The position numbers and the translations under genes are program-made. The notes beneath the pieces are model-generated. The model saw only the letters and a program-made list of their open reading frames with translations. It did not search any database and was not told the origin of the DNA. A stretch of 64,000 bases of DNA. It comes from Closterium sp. NIES-65 (Eukaryota > Streptophyta > Zygnematophyceae > Desmidiales > Closteriaceae). Of this stretch, positions 10,955 through 24,800 are shown piece after piece; the stretch's first letter is position 1, and each line of letters begins with the position of its first letter. The stretch lies in the NCBI GenBank assembly GCA_948144175.1, contig CANXME010002074.1, forward strand, positions 186,001 to 250,000. The letters run 5' to 3'.

Positions 10955-11377
10955 CGCATGTGGCTGGTTTGTTGGATGGCAGACGGCCAAACAGGATGGA
11001 GGGTACACAAGCAAGCAGTACACGACTTACAAAGAAGAGGTGAAAAAAAAAAAAAAAAATCAAAAGGGGGGAACGAAGAGACCTTATGAAGTCATTGATT
11101 AACCATGATATTCAACACCCAAATATGCCCCACCCTGGCCACCTTCCTATATGCAGGGGTGGGATGCGAGGGGACCGACATGGAGTGGGATCCATACGAG
11201 TACGCAATCACGGACGATGAAGTGACGATTATGTGCAACCGGTTGCGAAACCGGCTACACTGGTGGCTATCATGGTGCGAGAGCAGTTTTATCACCTCGA
11301 TCATTGCAAGAGGCTCCTGGTTGCCATGGAAGAACATGGAACCCCTGCCATTTGAGGCAACAAACCACGCAGGGGTC

Positions 11378-13314
11378 TGTCAAACACTATATGTGTTATT
11401 GTTGTGTAGGCTATAGTGGGTTAGCCTTTAGGGGGTACACAAAGCTAGGGTTTCCTACTTGTACTCCTAACTTTCATAGTGCAATCACTTCTTGTTCGTA
11501 ACATGGTTTCAGAGCAGGTCCTCCGCTATGACCGATTCTTAGGGCCCACCACTACTGTTGCCTACTAGCGCCCTCGTGCGCCCTACTGTCGGAGCGCCCT
11601 CGAGCGCCTCCCCCCCTAGCGCCCTCGTGCGCCTCATTTTCACGCCCCCCTAAGGCCCCGCGACCCGCGACCCGCCCCCCCTTAGCGACTCGCGCGCCGC
11701 CCCTTAGAGGCCCCGTCGACCCCGCTGGCCCCGCTTAGAGGCCCCGTCGGCCCCCTATACCACGCGCGCGCCCACCCTTTAGCGGCCCCGTCGGCCCCGT
11801 TGACCCCACGCGCCGCCCCTTAACGGCCCCGCTGGCCTCGTCGACCCCACGCGCCGCCCCTTAGCGGCCCCGCTAGCCCCGTCGACCCCGCGCGCGACCC
11901 TCTTAGAGGCCCCATCGGCCCCGTTTGCCCCGCGCGCGCCCACCCCTTAGCGGCCCCGTCGGCCCCCCCTCGACCAACGCGCCGCCCCTTAGCACCCCGC
12001 CGCGACACCCACGGCCCCACCAGAACGAGCCGCCCGAACCGAGCAGCCCGAACCGAGCCCCCCAGCCCGAACCGAGCCGCCCGAACCGAGCCGCCCAGCC
12101 CGAACCGAGCCGCGCCGCCCGAACCGAGCCGCGCCGCTCGTACTGGACCGAGCCGCCCTACCTGAGTCGCACTGCCTACTGTTTTGAGGGTGCACCTACT
12201 GCTGCTACTGCTACTCTACTGCTGCTCCTACTACTGCTATGGCTAGCCCTCCTGTGCTAACTTTCGATGCTGAGGGCCGCCCAGTGAAGTTCAAAACCTG
12301 GCTAGATGACCTACACCTCTTCCTACAGCTCACTGCCAAGGAGGACATCTCACTGTACGATCACGCCCTAGGCCATGCTACTGCTCCTCCTGCTACAGCT
12401 AACAGCACTGGCCGCTCACAGTGGCAGACTCGTGACGCCCATGCTCGCTTCGCTATTCGCAACTCCCTGCCGATAGACGAGCGCGAGCACTTTGGCCAGC
12501 ACAAGACTGCAAAGGCACTATACACCGCTGTCGTTGCCCGCTACTCCTCACCTGCCTCTGCCGCGCTAGGCCGTCTCTCACTCCCCTACATGTTTCCCGA
12601 CCTTGCCTCGTTCCACACAGTCGCTGACCTCATCACGCACCTCCGTACTAGTGAGGCCCGCTTCCGTGCCGCCATGCCCGATGAGTTTCTTGCCAAGAAC
12701 CCTCCCCCGCTCTGGCTCACTCTCTACCACCTAGTCACCCGCCTCCCTGACACTCTGCGCGCTGTCAGGGATCACTTCCTAGCTCGCTGCCCCACTGAGC
12801 TCACCATTGCCCTCCTCGAGAAGGAACTGCTTGCAGCTGAGGCTAGCATAGTCGCTGTAGGTGCCTCTCGTGGCGACCCCCGCACCCCTTTCTTTGAGGG
12901 GTGTTCCCCTTCCCCCCTTCTTCCCTCTGTAGCCTCTGATTCTGCTGTCGACCTCCTTGGTTCTGAGAAGGTCGGGGCTGCGTCTGCTTCGAGCGGGCGC
13001 CGCAGCGGCAAGGGCAAAGGGGGCAAGGGAGGCGGAGGTGACGGCGGGGGAGGCGGTGGTGGGGGTGGTGGCGGCGGTGGGGGTGGTGGTGGGACTGGTG
13101 GGGCTAGTGGCAGCGGTGGGGGTGGTGGCGGCAGCGGCGGGGGAGGTGGCAGGGGCGGGGGCGGTGGTGGGGGCGGCGGTGGACGCGGCGGCGGCAGGGG
13201 AGGAGGTGGTCGAGGAGGTGGCGGCGGCGGTGGTGGTCGTGGAGGCACTGGCGGTGGCCAGAGCCTGCAGCACTCTCCGTCGCCCCAGGAGCTCCGTGAG
13301 TGGTACGCTCAGCA

Positions 13315-13346
<32 letters not shown>

Positions 13347-16300
13347 GGCCTTAGCTGCACGTACGTCATCCGCACTGGTGACCGCGCTGGTCAGACGTGT
13401 GGGAGGGCGCACCCCACGCAGCGCTGCCTCTCACGCCTCAACGACGCTTGGCGTACTCAGTTCACTGACGCCACTGAGCTGCCCCGCTGGGCTGATCTGA
13501 TGAAGCAAAACATTGATATCTTTGCTCTAGAGTTTGATGCTATTCTCTCTGCCATGTATGTGATGTGTATTAGTGGAGAGGGTGCCCAGTACCTGCGTGT
13601 TCCGCCCGACCCGGGCATTCGAACCGGTGAGGCTGCCGCTCTTGGTGCTAGAGTGTCTGCTACCCGAGGTGCTGGTGAGGCTGCTGCTCTAGGTGCTGGT
13701 GCGTCTGCGCCCCCTGGTACTGAGTCGACTGAGGCACTGCACACCTTTACACTAGACTCAGGTGCCTCCCGCTGTTTCTTTCGTGACCGCACGGCTCTTG
13801 AGCAGCTTGCTCGACCCGTTGCAGTCTCTCTCGCTGACCCCTCTGGGGGTCCAGTCCTTGCAACCTCCTCCACTGTCCTCCCCTGTCCGGCCGTCTCGTC
13901 GGGCACACTGTCCGGTCTCTACCTCCCCTTGTTCTCCACGAACTTGGTGGCGGGTAGTGCGCTCCAGGACAGAGGTGTCCACCAGTTCACACCTGCCTAC
14001 GAACGCGTGACACACTGCACGTGTGCTCGGACGGGCCGTCACCTGGCGACCTTCACACGGCAGCCGGGGTCGGACCTGTACACACTGACTACTGAGTCCC
14101 CTAAGGTAGCTGCGTCTGCGTCTGCATCAGGTCAGCTGTCGGCCCCCTGCTCGTGCCGCTCTCTGGCGCACGAGACCGTCCTCTGGCACCACCGACTTGG
14201 TCACCCGTCCGTGCAGCGCCTTCGGGCAATGCACAAACGGTACCTTGTCTCTGGTCTTCCCAGAGTTCTCCCTCCCCTCCCACCCTCGCCTGCTCCTCCC
14301 TGTCTTCCCTGTGTCGAGGGGCGGCAGCGCGCTGCTCCTCACTCCTCCTCGTTTCCCCCGACGACTGCTCCCTTGCAGACGCTCCACATGGACGTGTGGG
14401 GCCCCGCCCGCGTCAGTGGTCAGGGTCAGGAGAGGTACTTCTTGATAGTTGTTGACGACTACTCGCGCTACACCACGGTCTTCCCCTTGCGCACCAAGGG
14501 TGAGGTCCCTGATGTTTTGATCCCTTGGATCCGCGCTTCTCGTCTTCAGCTCAGCGAGCGTTTCCACTCGGACTTTCCTGTCCTGCGCTTGCACTCTGAC
14601 AGAGGTGGTGAGTTCTCTTCCGACCTCTTGGCAGCCTACTGTGCGGAGCATGGCATCCGCCAGTCGTTCACGCTTCCGGCCTCTCCACAGCAGAATGGGG
14701 TTGCTGAGTGCCGCATTGGCTTGGTCATGGAGGTCGCTCGTACCTCCTTGATCCATGCGGCTGCCCCCCACTTTCTGTGGCCGTTTGCGGTCCGATACGC
14801 TGCGCATCAGCTCAACCTCTGGCCCCGTGTCTCCTTGCCGGAGACCTCCCCGACAGTGCGTTGGACGGGAGAGGTTGGCGATGCGTCGCGTTTTCGGGTC
14901 GGGGGATCCCGAGCTTTTGTTCGCGATATGTCCGCGGACATACTCTCCTCCCGCGCTGTTCCGTGTGTCTTCCTAGGCTTTGTTCCGGACGCGTCTAGTT
15001 CGCAGTTTTACCACCCCACCTCGCGCCGTGTCCTCGCCTCTCAGAACGTCACCTTTGACGAGTCGGTACCCTTCTACCGCCTCTTCCCCTACCGCACTGC
15101 CCCGCTCCCTCCCCCGCCTCTCTTCCTCGCGCCGGGTGCTGCTGTGGTAAACCCCCTCCCCCCTCAGGGTGCCGCTCCCTCAGGTGTGTCCCAGGCAGAC
15201 CCAGTTGAGCCTGTCGAGGTAGCTGTCGACTCTCGTCCTGCTCGGGATGCTGAGCCTGAGCGTGCGGAGCCTGGGGTTGCGGAGACTGGGGGTGCGGAGT
15301 CTGGGGGTGCTGAGCTTGGGAGTACGGAGCCTGCTTGTGCTGAGTCTGGGGTTGCTGAGCCTGGAAGTGCTACGCTTGGAGGAGCTCTCTCCTCACAGCA
15401 GCTGCGTGAGTGGTACTTACAGTACTGCAGCCTCAGGAGAGGTGCTTCTGGAGCTAGGAGTGCTGCTGGAGCTGGTGCTCGTGCTTCCTCTCCTAGGCGG
15501 GAGCTGCCCTCTCCCCAGCGACTTCGTGAGTGGTACGCACGGCACTGCAGTCTCAGGAGTGGCGCTCCTAGTGTCGCGGACCCTGCTACTGGTGCTGCGG
15601 ACCCTGGAGTTGGAGCTGCTGCTGCTGCTGCTGCTGCGGACCCGGGCGTTGGAGCTGCTGCTGGTGCTGCGGACCCTGGAGTTGGAGGTGCCGCTGGTGT
15701 TGCGGACCCTAGAGTTGGGGCTGCTTCTGGTGCTGCGGACCCGGGCGTTGGAGCTGCTGGAGCTGCTGGTCCTGGCGGTGCTGCGGGTGCTGATGGAGCT
15801 GCTGGAGGTTCTAGTGCTATCTCTGCTGCTGCAAGGGGCACCTCGCGGCCGCGGCCGTACTTCGTTCCACTCTTTCAGCAGGTTCTTGGTCAGTCACCTC
15901 CGCCTGGTCCCCCTCCCTCTGTAGAGTGTCCACCGCCGGTCCAGTCGCAGTCACAGCTACCACCTGCCTCGCCACTTCCTCGTCCTTCTCCCTACACTGG
16001 TCCTACAGGCGGTCTTACAGAGCGTCGTGAGCCTGAGTCTCGCCGTGTGTCGCCTGTGTCCCTTCCTGAGTCACCTGTTCGTACTACTTCCGCCAGTCGC
16101 CGTACTCCGCGTGAGCGTCCGCCACCAGTCCCTGGCACACATCAGATGTCACTGCGTCCCTCCACTGCTCCACAGCGTGTCCCTCTGCCGTCTCCTCCAG
16201 AGTCCTCTCTTCCTGCTCTTGCTGACCCTGAGTCTGACTCTCTTCATGCTGCCACTCCTACTGTCACGCGCCTCCTGGCCACTGCTGTCACTGACCCTTC

Positions 16301-18465
16301 GTTTGAGTCTGCTGCTGCATCTGCCCTAGTTGCTGAGCTTGTCGACTTTGCTGCTCGCTGTCGTCTAGACTACGCTGCTAGTCTTGTCGCTGAGTCTGAG
16401 TCTGTCTATCATCCGTCTGTCGGGGGTGAGTGTGCTCTTAGCACGGACGTCCTTGAGGACCGACAGGAGGATCTTGAGTGTCTTGCATCGTGTCCATGCT
16501 ACTTGCCCCTGAGGGAGACCCGGATGCACCAGACATCCCGACTCCTCGATCGTACGCTGAGGCGATCGAGGGTCCCTACTCCTCACAGTGGCAGTCAGCC
16601 ATGGACGCAGAGATGGCCTCCTGGAAGTCCACAGGCACCTACGTCGACGAGGTTCCCCCACCTGGGGCGAACATCGTCAGTGGCATGTGGATTTTCAGGG
16701 TGAAGCGGCCGCCGTGTTCTCTACCTGTCTTCAAGGCTCGTTACGTTGCTCGAGGCTTCAGTCAGCGAGAGGGAGTAGACTTCTTTCAGACCTTCTCCCC
16801 CACCCTGAAGATGACCACTCTTCGGGTACTACTGCACGTTGCTGCTCAGCGCGACTAGGAGCTTCACTCTCTTTACTTCAGCACAGCTTTCTTGCAGGGC
16901 AGTCTGCACGAGGAGATCTGGCTGCGCCGCCCTCCTGGCTTCACTGGGTCGTTTCCTCCTGGTACCCAGTGGAGCCTCCGGCGGCCGGTCTACGGTCTCC
17001 GCCAGGCGCCACGTGAGTGGCACGACACACTGAGGACTACGCTTGCGGCACTTGGGTTCTCGCCTTCTACTGCTGACCCGTCGCTGTTTCTACGCACCGA
17101 CACTTCGCTGCCGCCGTTCTACATCCTCGTGTACGTCGACGACTTGGTCTTTGCCAGAGCTGACACTGAGTCTCTCGCCCACGTGAAGTCGGAGCTGCAG
17201 AAGAGACACACGTGAACAGACCTGGGTGAACTGCGCAGCTACCTTGGCTTGCAGATCACCCGGGACAGAGCACGCCGCACCATTACCTTGACTCAGTCAC
17301 ACATGGTGCAGTAGGTCCTTCAGCGCTTCGGTTTCACCTGGTCCTCAGCACAGGCCACTCCTCTGGCTATAGGTCACTCGCTCTCAGCTCTGCCTTCGGA
17401 TGAGTCCGTAGAGTCGAGTGGTCCTTATCCAGAGCTAGTTGGTTGCCTCATGTACCTGATGACTTGCACTCGTCCTGACCTAACATACCCTCTTGGCCTT
17501 CTGGCTCGCTACGTGGCTCCTGGTCGTCACCGAAAGGTGCACTGGGATGCTGCAAAGAGGGTATTGCGCTACTTGTGCAGTACATTGGGCATGGGGCTCG
17601 TGCTTGGAGGAGGGAGCTCAGTTGTTCTCAGTGGGCACTCAGACGCTTCTTGGGTTGACGACCAGGCTACTGAGCGGTCGTCACAGGGTTACACCTTCAG
17701 CCTTGGCTCTGGTTCAGTTTCGTGGCGCTCTACGCGTTCGTCTTCAGTTCTCACCTCCAGTTGTGAGGCTGAGATCTACGCCACAGCCATGGCTGCACAG
17801 GAGTTACGCTGGCTCACCTACCTGCTGACCGACCTTGGAGAGTGGCCTAGTTCTCCTCCAGTGGTGCACGTCGACAACAAGGCTGCCATTGCCTTGTGTG
17901 AGGAGCACAGACTGGAGCACAGAACGAAGCACATCGCTCTCCGTTACTTCCTTGCTCGTGAGCTGCAGCAGCGTGGTCAGCTTCGTCTACGCTACGTGGC
18001 CTCTCAGGCCAACACCGCTGATATATTCACCAAGGCACTTCAGTCTGGTGATCATCAGCGCTTCTGTACTTTGTTGGGGCTGGTACCCACTTTGCCTCAC
18101 TTATTGTAGGCTTTGCCTGTACTGTGATCTCTATATATACTCCTGCCTGTTTGCTCTGCTAGGCTGAGATCACCTTTGCTGTCTGTACTACTTATATATA
18201 CTTTTCCATGTGAACTGGCCATGTGGCCCTTTGCTTGTGCTCGGAGTGTGTGGTTACATTGTGATCCACCCTGAGCTTGCTTGCCTTTCTTGACTGGTCT
18301 TATGACCCCTTGCTCTCCCCCACTTTGCCTATGGGGGTGTGTCAAACACTACATGTGTTATTGTTGTGTAGGCTATAGTGGGTTAGCCTTTAGGGGGTAC
18401 ATAAAGCTAGGGTTTCCTATTTGTACTCCAAACTTTCATAGTGCAATCACTTCTTCTTCGTAACA
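11378..18465 (+). mobile_element. Ty1/copia element inserted in the DIRS-like element
   Basis: 126-bp LTRs at 11378-11503 and 18340-18465 (five differences, about 4%). The target duplication GGGTC (11373-11377) / GGTTC (18466-18470) has one mismatch. Primer site TGGTTTCAGAGC lies at 11504-11515. A GC-rich leader runs from 11540 to 12235. Gag begins MASPPVLTFDAEGRP at 12239, carries a long poly-Gly tract, and leads to a C-x13-C-x3-H-x4-C motif. Pol follows with FTLDSGAS protease, HHRLGH and DVWGP integrase, a YVDDLVF reverse transcriptase and a HVDNKAA RNase H ending near 18108. The order PR-IN-RT-RH marks copia. The polypurine tract ATGGGGGTG precedes the 3' LTR. Broken roughly five times; older than the other full-length copia elements here. 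Confidence 0.95.
13000..13346 (+). repeat. Poly-Gly-coding GGN tract with a terminal G run
   Basis: GGC/GGT/GGG codon repeats encode an uninterrupted Gly-rich linker in the copia gag, ending in a pure G run at about 13317-13346. Similar tracts occur in the related elements near 57140-57400 and 63040-63300. The dense GGGG runs could form G-quadruplexes. Confidence 0.85.
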
Positions 18466-18470
18466 GGTTC

Positions 18471-20007
18471 CACGCACACAAGACGTTCACGCGAGATGCC
18501 ATTCGCGATCTCATATCCTCGGGCGCCGCACTGAAGGTTGCATCAAGGGCCGCACTCTCCTGCATAAGCCCACTTAATGTGGTGGAGCAGTGCGACAAGT
18601 GTCGACTTATCCTCGACCTACGGAAAGTCAATCAACACCTTCAAGTCCCCAGATTCAAGCATGAAGGACTGAATCGGGTCTCGAAACTAATTCGTTGCGA
18701 CGATTGGATGTTCACAATCGGCCTTAAGTCCGAATACCACCACGTCGAGATGCACCCCTCGTGAAGGAAGTTCCTGGGTTTCCAGCTTGATGGCGACTTC
18801 TACTGCTTCCGATCTCTGCCTTTCGGCCTGGCGACAGCACCTTTTGTCTTCACCCAGCTAATTAAACAACTGGCTAGAAGATGGCGTGCACGCGGCATCC
18901 GCATGGTCCCCTACGTGGACAACATGTTGTTCTTGTGCAACTCTGAGAAGAAGGCACGTGCGACGTGCATAGAAGTGCTACACGATCTCGAGGCAGCTGG
19001 CTTTGTGATCAATGCAAAGAAGTCGCACCTCCACCCCTCGCGCCAACTACACTTCTTGGGGTTGGAGCTCGACACCATATCTGGAATGTTTCGTGTCGGA
19101 GCTGAACGGTGTGAGCAGCTCCTGCAGACACTCCATATGCTCATCTCCAAGGGACACCGCGGCCAACAGGTTCCCATTCGGCACATAGCTCGGATCACCG
19201 GAATGCTGAGCTGTATGGCACTCGCAATGGGCACAACAGCGCGTGCCTTCAGCCAGGAATTGCTACAGCTGATCAATACAACAACATCTTGGCACTCCAA
19301 GGTTCAACTGCCACTAGCTGCAGTAGAAGAGTTAATTTTCTGGCAAGCGCACTTCGAACAATTTAACGGTGGCCGGTTCCACATAAATCACCAATTCGAT
19401 GCGGTCATCCACGTAGATGCCAGCGCACACAGCTGGGGTGCAAAATTGACCAAGTTTGCCGGTAAATCTTGTGACGCAAGCGCTTGCATGCCAAGCGAGC
19501 TCCTCCCAACCTCCAGCACCCAACAAGAGCTTGAGGGAGTCCTGTGGGCTCTAAAGACATTCGCAACCCAGATCGTGAACGACCATGTCCTCGTCCGCGT
19601 AGACAACCAAGGAGTTATGTTCATCCCGCCAACCCCGGCTAACAAGGACATGCCAAGCAATTATACAGTTCTGTCTCAATCGCTCCCGCCTGGTGATTGA
19701 ATCGATTCCGAGGGAGCTAAACGCCTACGCTGATGAACTCTCCAAGATCCAGGATATCGACGATTACTCCTTGCATGTTCCCTGGTTTCGCCTCATGGAA
19801 CACCGATGGGGAACCCATACAATTGACTTGTTCGCAAACGTCCACAGCAAGAAACTGGAACGTTTTTGCTCCAAAATACCACATCCAGACGCCATCGCCA
19901 TCGACACGTTCTCGATCTCTTGGAACGGCGAACGTTGCTTCGCGTTTCCACCCCCCAACCTGATCCCGGCGACGCTTAGCCACACGAAGCTTATGCAGAC
20001 CGGATGA
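18471..20007 (+). mobile_element. Reverse transcriptase and RNase H region of the DIRS-like element
   Basis: Reads LILDLRKVNQHL, then FRSLPFGLATAPFVFTQL, then VPYVDNMLF (the reverse-transcriptase active-site region), then HFLGLELDT. These are followed by an RNase H with IHVDASAHSWGA, TQQELEGVLWALK and VRVDNQG blocks. The tail with TIDLFANVHSKKLERFCS and AIAIDTFSISWNGERCFAFP is characteristic of DIRS-order elements. Broken. Confidence 0.8.
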
Positions 20008-20240
20008 CGCTGATTGTACCCCAGTGGCATGGAGCAGCATGGTGGCCACTACTAAAGCTATCGCCACAGATATGGGCCCCAAAGGTGGTGGCCCACCTAC
20101 CACACGCCCACGCAAGTCAATGCCTCAAACTAGGCTCTCATGCAGCAGCATTATCTGGACTCGGAATGCCACATAGCCCAATAATTGCCTTGCATGTAAA
20201 ATATATGTAATAAATATACATCGTACTTAACCATGACCCC

Positions 20241-21260
20241 GTGTATCTCTGTTCAGGACTAGTGCCCAAGCTCAAACAACAGTTGTTGCAAGTCATCCAT
20301 AATGTCCGTGCACCGTCTACGATCGAGACGTACCGGCCATACTGGCAAAAATTCAGAAACTTCTGTGTTCAAGTCAAACACACGTTCGTGCCAGCGACAG
20401 ACTTGACGTTAGCACTCTACCTCATCCACGCGCTGAACAACAAGGCAACCATCTCAGCAATCAGCCTCACGTGTTCTGCGGTGGCGTTCGCCCATCGGAT
20501 GGCAGGCGAAACCTCCCCCGCTAGCGGCCCACTCACCCTGCAAGTGAGAGAGTTTGCCAAACGACATGGCCCTCGGCCCACAAGGACCAAGGAGCCAGTG
20601 CCACTTCACCAGGTGCACGACATGGCTCGACCCTTCCTTGAATCAGCAGTCCCAGCAGAATATCAAATGGGTTTGATCCCTTTGCTCATGTTCGCAGCAT
20701 TCTTGCGCTACTCCGACCTCATCTCCCTACAATGGAATGACATACAGTTCGAGGAAGAGGCGATGTGGCTCCTCATCCCATACTCCAAGACAGACCAAGA
20801 AGGAAGGGGCACTTGGATCCCGGTGGCGGCGACTACAGGGCCCTACTGTGCAGTCAGATGCACAAGGAATTTCATTCGACTCGCAGGCCTCGCTAAGATG
20901 CCGCACGGGCCGCTGATACGAGTGTTTGCCAAAGGGGCACAAGCAACGCCGCACGACAAGTCACCCTCTTACCCAACCATCAGAAATTGGTGCCTCGAGG
21001 CTTGCAGCAAGGCGGGACTAGATGCCACGCACATCAGGACCCACTCCTTCAAGAAGGGTGCAGCGACAGCAGCAGCCAGCCTCGGCGTTCCTGATCGGCT
21101 CTTCAAACGCATGGGCCGACGATGGCGAAGCGATGGTGCCAAGGAACTCTACGTCACAATTGCCCAAAACCAACTCATCAACCTATCCACCCAGCTGCAG
21201 GATACATCCGCAGCCCCATCACCCACCAGGCACCAGCAGCCCATCGAGAGACACCGATGA
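20241..21260 (+). mobile_element. Tyrosine recombinase of the DIRS-like element
   Basis: A phage-integrase-type fold is suggested by an N-terminal SAM-like helical domain (TIETYRPYWQKFRNFCVQ), an FLRYSDLISLQWNDI block carrying the first catalytic Arg, PYSKTDQEGRGTW, and the C-terminal block THSFKKGAATAAASLGVP followed by GRRW and KELYV with the candidate nucleophile Tyr. The reading frame is open for about 340 residues. In DIRS elements this enzyme inserts a circular DNA intermediate, which explains the absence of a target duplication at the ends. Confidence 0.8.
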
Positions 21261-21284
21261 CCAAGAATGCACATGCATCAGAAG

Positions 21285-21658
21285 ACCCATTTGGAATGAA
21301 GCACGCTGCCTTTGCAAGAGGACTAAATGAGCTTTCACAATATTAAAAATTTTGATAGTGTACTTTCTAAAATTTCGTATTGTGAAAGCGAGGACATGGC
21401 CAGCACAGCAAAGGAAGCGGTGCGACGCTACTCACCCCTCTTTTCGTCTACAAAAGAGGGACGTGTGGCTATTCGCCTCACCCACGTTCTTCATTTCTAA
21501 TCGTAGTTCTACTTTCCCGCCACCCACCCCATTGTGTATCATTGTTATGGACGAGAACAATGTACTACCCATTTGGAACGAAGCACGGTGCCTTTGCCAT
21601 TTGGAAAGAAGCACGCTGCCTTTGCAAGAGGACTACCGTACCAAGTGAGCTTTCACAA
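21285..21658 (+). repeat. B1-A2-B2 terminal block of the DIRS-like element
   Basis: B1 (21285-21345) contains CCCATTTGGAATGAAGCACG and GAGCTTTCACAA. A2 (21351-21519) repeats A1. B2 (about 21598-21658) repeats B1, and a partial extra B-like copy lies at 21567-21599. This is the split-direct-repeat end expected for a PAT/Ngaro-like element. Confidence 0.8.
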
Positions 21659-21817
21659 CCCTCTAATTTCCTCATTGTTGTGCATATCAGTGCTGCTTGG
21701 TTTAATGATAGAATTGCACATTGGTATGTATGTCTGTTGCACGCTTGAATTGCACATTAGAATACTATATCTTGCACTCCAATCAAAACAAGTGACACAA
21801 AAACATCAATCCAGTAT
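21659..21817. other. Spacer and 3' flank of the aldolase gene
   Basis: About 160 bp between the DIRS-like right end and the aldolase stop codon. It would hold the aldolase 3' UTR on the minus strand. A tandem TTGCACATT word occurs twice. No other feature is seen. Confidence 0.5.
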
Positions 21818-24800
21818 TTACTTTCCAGCACCGCCAAGGCGCAGGGCCTGGAGAATGCGCCCCCCTCCAGGGGATGGGTGCGGGCCCTTGTACTTCCCAA
21901 GCTGAGCCTCTGAGTTGGCCTTTGCCAGCGCCACCAACCTCTCCTGAGCCGCTGCCTTGTTCTCCGGCTGAAAGCGGAAGGTAATGGTGGAGAGTTACAG
22001 GGTAAGGGGCAAACGTCATGGTGCTGTAATGGCACTGGTGACTACACTGACAGGCAGAAACAGTAATGAGCCTCGGAGCAACAGTATGAGTGTGCACACT
22101 TGTCCACACCAGGTAGCACAAAAAAGGTAGATCTACGAACCAGGGAGCAGTTTGAATGTGATTACTGGGAAAGTGCGAGATGGAAGAGGACCATGCAGGA
22201 GACTTTGGAGAGAAGAACGAATGGAGTGAGATGACAGGTAAGCATACAGTAATGCAAAGCAGAGGCATTGAAGAGAGCAGTACCTTGCCGGACCAGATCT
22301 TGAGGGTGGAAGCCTGTAGAGCCCGGCCGTACGAGAAGGTGAGCGACCAGGGGTGGGGGCCATAAGCCTGAATGCATGGGAAAGAACGAGATGAGGTGAT
22401 GAGAATTAGTATGTCAGCACGGGACACAGTCTGAAAGCAAGTTCATATCAAGCGTGATGCTATCAAGCGGCACAATAATGCCATGGGCCACTGCACTCAG
22501 GCTCACCTGCAGGGCGTTGAGGTTGTTCGTGGCCTCCTCCTCACTCATGCCCCCCGACAGGAAGTGCACGCCGGGCACAGCGGCAGGCACGCAACGGCGC
22601 ATGGTGCGCACCGTATAGCGCGCCACATCCTCTGGAGACGCGTTCGGGGCGTCAAGGCCTGCAGAGGGCACACATGGAGGGGAGGAAGGTTAAAAAGAGG
22701 TTTAAGGACACATCACGAAGTACGAAGGCTGAATGGTTCAAGCAGCGAGGACAAATGAGCAATAACAGCTTGACAGCAAGTACAATTGTGCCTGACAGCA
22801 CACGCTTTCATTGGATGGGCTTCCAATATTGGAGGCAGAAATTGCAATTAGGCGGAATGGGTATGCATACCTGGGAGGATCATGTTGGGCTTGAGCAGAA
22901 TGCCCTCCAGGATGATGCTGCGTGGATGGAGAACATCACAATGGGTGGGGGAGGAACAGTACAGTTGAAAACATGCTTCCGATATGTGTGTAAGTGCTGC
23001 ACTTGCTCACCCTTGCACATTCTTCCTCTATGATTTGATTGTGATGATGGTTCTACTCCCACATGGGATGGCTGTGGGTGTGGCTTCATGTGTGATTACT
23101 TTTGCAGCCAAAAAATCCCCAATGGCATGCATATCCACTTCCCTCCACCTGCCCGGTTCAGTCCCTTCACAATCAATCTCCCCATTCGCCTCTGACATGC
23201 AGCATGCACATGCCACATGGCGCGACTCACTTGTACTCGTTGAGCATGCGGAACACATGCGAGTAGACCATCTCCGACACATAGGCCGTACGCTCAATGC
23301 TGTAGTCGCCGTCGCCCAGAGTCACCTCAGGCTCCACGATGGGCACCAGCCCGTTCGCCTGAAGAGACAAGGGTCAAGGGTGCAAACGGGATGCATCCAG
23401 GAGAATCGTGAAAACCGTTGGGAAACGAATCCGGGGCTTTACAAAAAAAGACAGTGACCTGTCACAGGGATGCTGTAAGCAGCAGCTTGGGAGCGGTCAT
23501 GGGGAGGGGAGGAGGCATGTGGAGGCACGCACCTGGGCGATCTGCGCGTATCTGGCGAGCCCGTGGACGTTCTCGACGACGGCGCACGAGGTGGGGTGCT
23601 TGGCGTCGTCCACCTTGATCACCGCGCGCCACTTGGCGAACCGCGCTCCCTGCTGGTAGTACCTGAAATGGGGAGAGGGTCGAGGGGAGGGTTAATACGG
23701 GCAGTGGGTACGGGTAACATCTGAAAATTTGCTTCCCAGACGTCATGCAGCTATCTCACCATCAGTGGCACTCACGGGGGCGAAACAAACCCCTTCTTTC
23801 TTCCACAAGTCTACGCATTCCTTCCCACATCCATTCCCCAGCACCACTCCACGCAGGCGCGCACCTCTTGCAGCGGTCGGCAAGGCCGTCCAGCCCCTGC
23901 GTGGCGGTCTCGCCGTCGGTGCCGTCGATGGGCTGCAGGCCCGTGTCCACCTTGATGCCCGGCACGATGCCCTGCGCGCGCAGCACGTCCACGAACTGCT
24001 CCCCGCCCGCCGTCGACTGGTACAGCGTCTCGTCGAACAGAATGGCGCCGCTGATGTACTGCCGGGGGGAGCGGGGGAGTGGTGAGGGGGAGGGGAAAGA
24101 AGGGAGAAGGGGGGTGGGGGTGGGGCGCGGGGAGGAATGGAAGGGGGGAGGGAGAGAGACAAAAAGGATTGGAGAGCGCAGGGAGGGGTTGACACGGAAA
24201 AAGGGAAGAGAGAGCGTAAGGCGTGGGGAAGTGGGTCCGAAGGAAGGGATGAGATGAAAGAGGAATGAGACGCAACGGCAGGCGGGAGGTGGGAGGCGGA
24301 GGGGGCAACAGCAGAATGCCAGGCGCAAGGTTGCTGGAGAGCGAAGCGACGTACGTTGCCGAGGCCAGGGGCGGTGTAGAGCAGCTCTCTCCAGTCGCGC
24401 CTGTTGTCCTCCGTGTTCTCCACCCCCACGCTGTTCAGCCTGGTGACACGCACGGCGTCCCCACACATACACGGACAGAGACGCACGGAGAAAGGCGACG
24501 CAGGTTCATTACTCGTGTTGAAACGTGTATTTTGCACAAGAAAGATATCCGATGGTAACGCGAATGCGGGAACGCCGGCCATGTCAAGTCTTTTGAACAT
24601 GTTCAGCAATGCCAACCGTTTCCCGTTTCGTATCGTGGTACTCAGAACGCACCTCTTCCCGGTGGTGGCGTTGCTCTCGTCGGACGCGAGAATGCCCTTG
24701 CCGGGAGCCGCAATGTACGCCGCCGTCTTCTTCAGCTCCTCCGTGTAAGGATTCGTCTTCTCGAACTCTGACGTCATCACCACCGTGTTCGACGCCGTGG

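Noticed and set aside
12772-13375. Long minus-strand Pro-rich and Ser/Thr-rich reading frames
   Set aside because: They are the antisense of the poly-Gly GGN tract of the copia gag; low complexity, no independent support.
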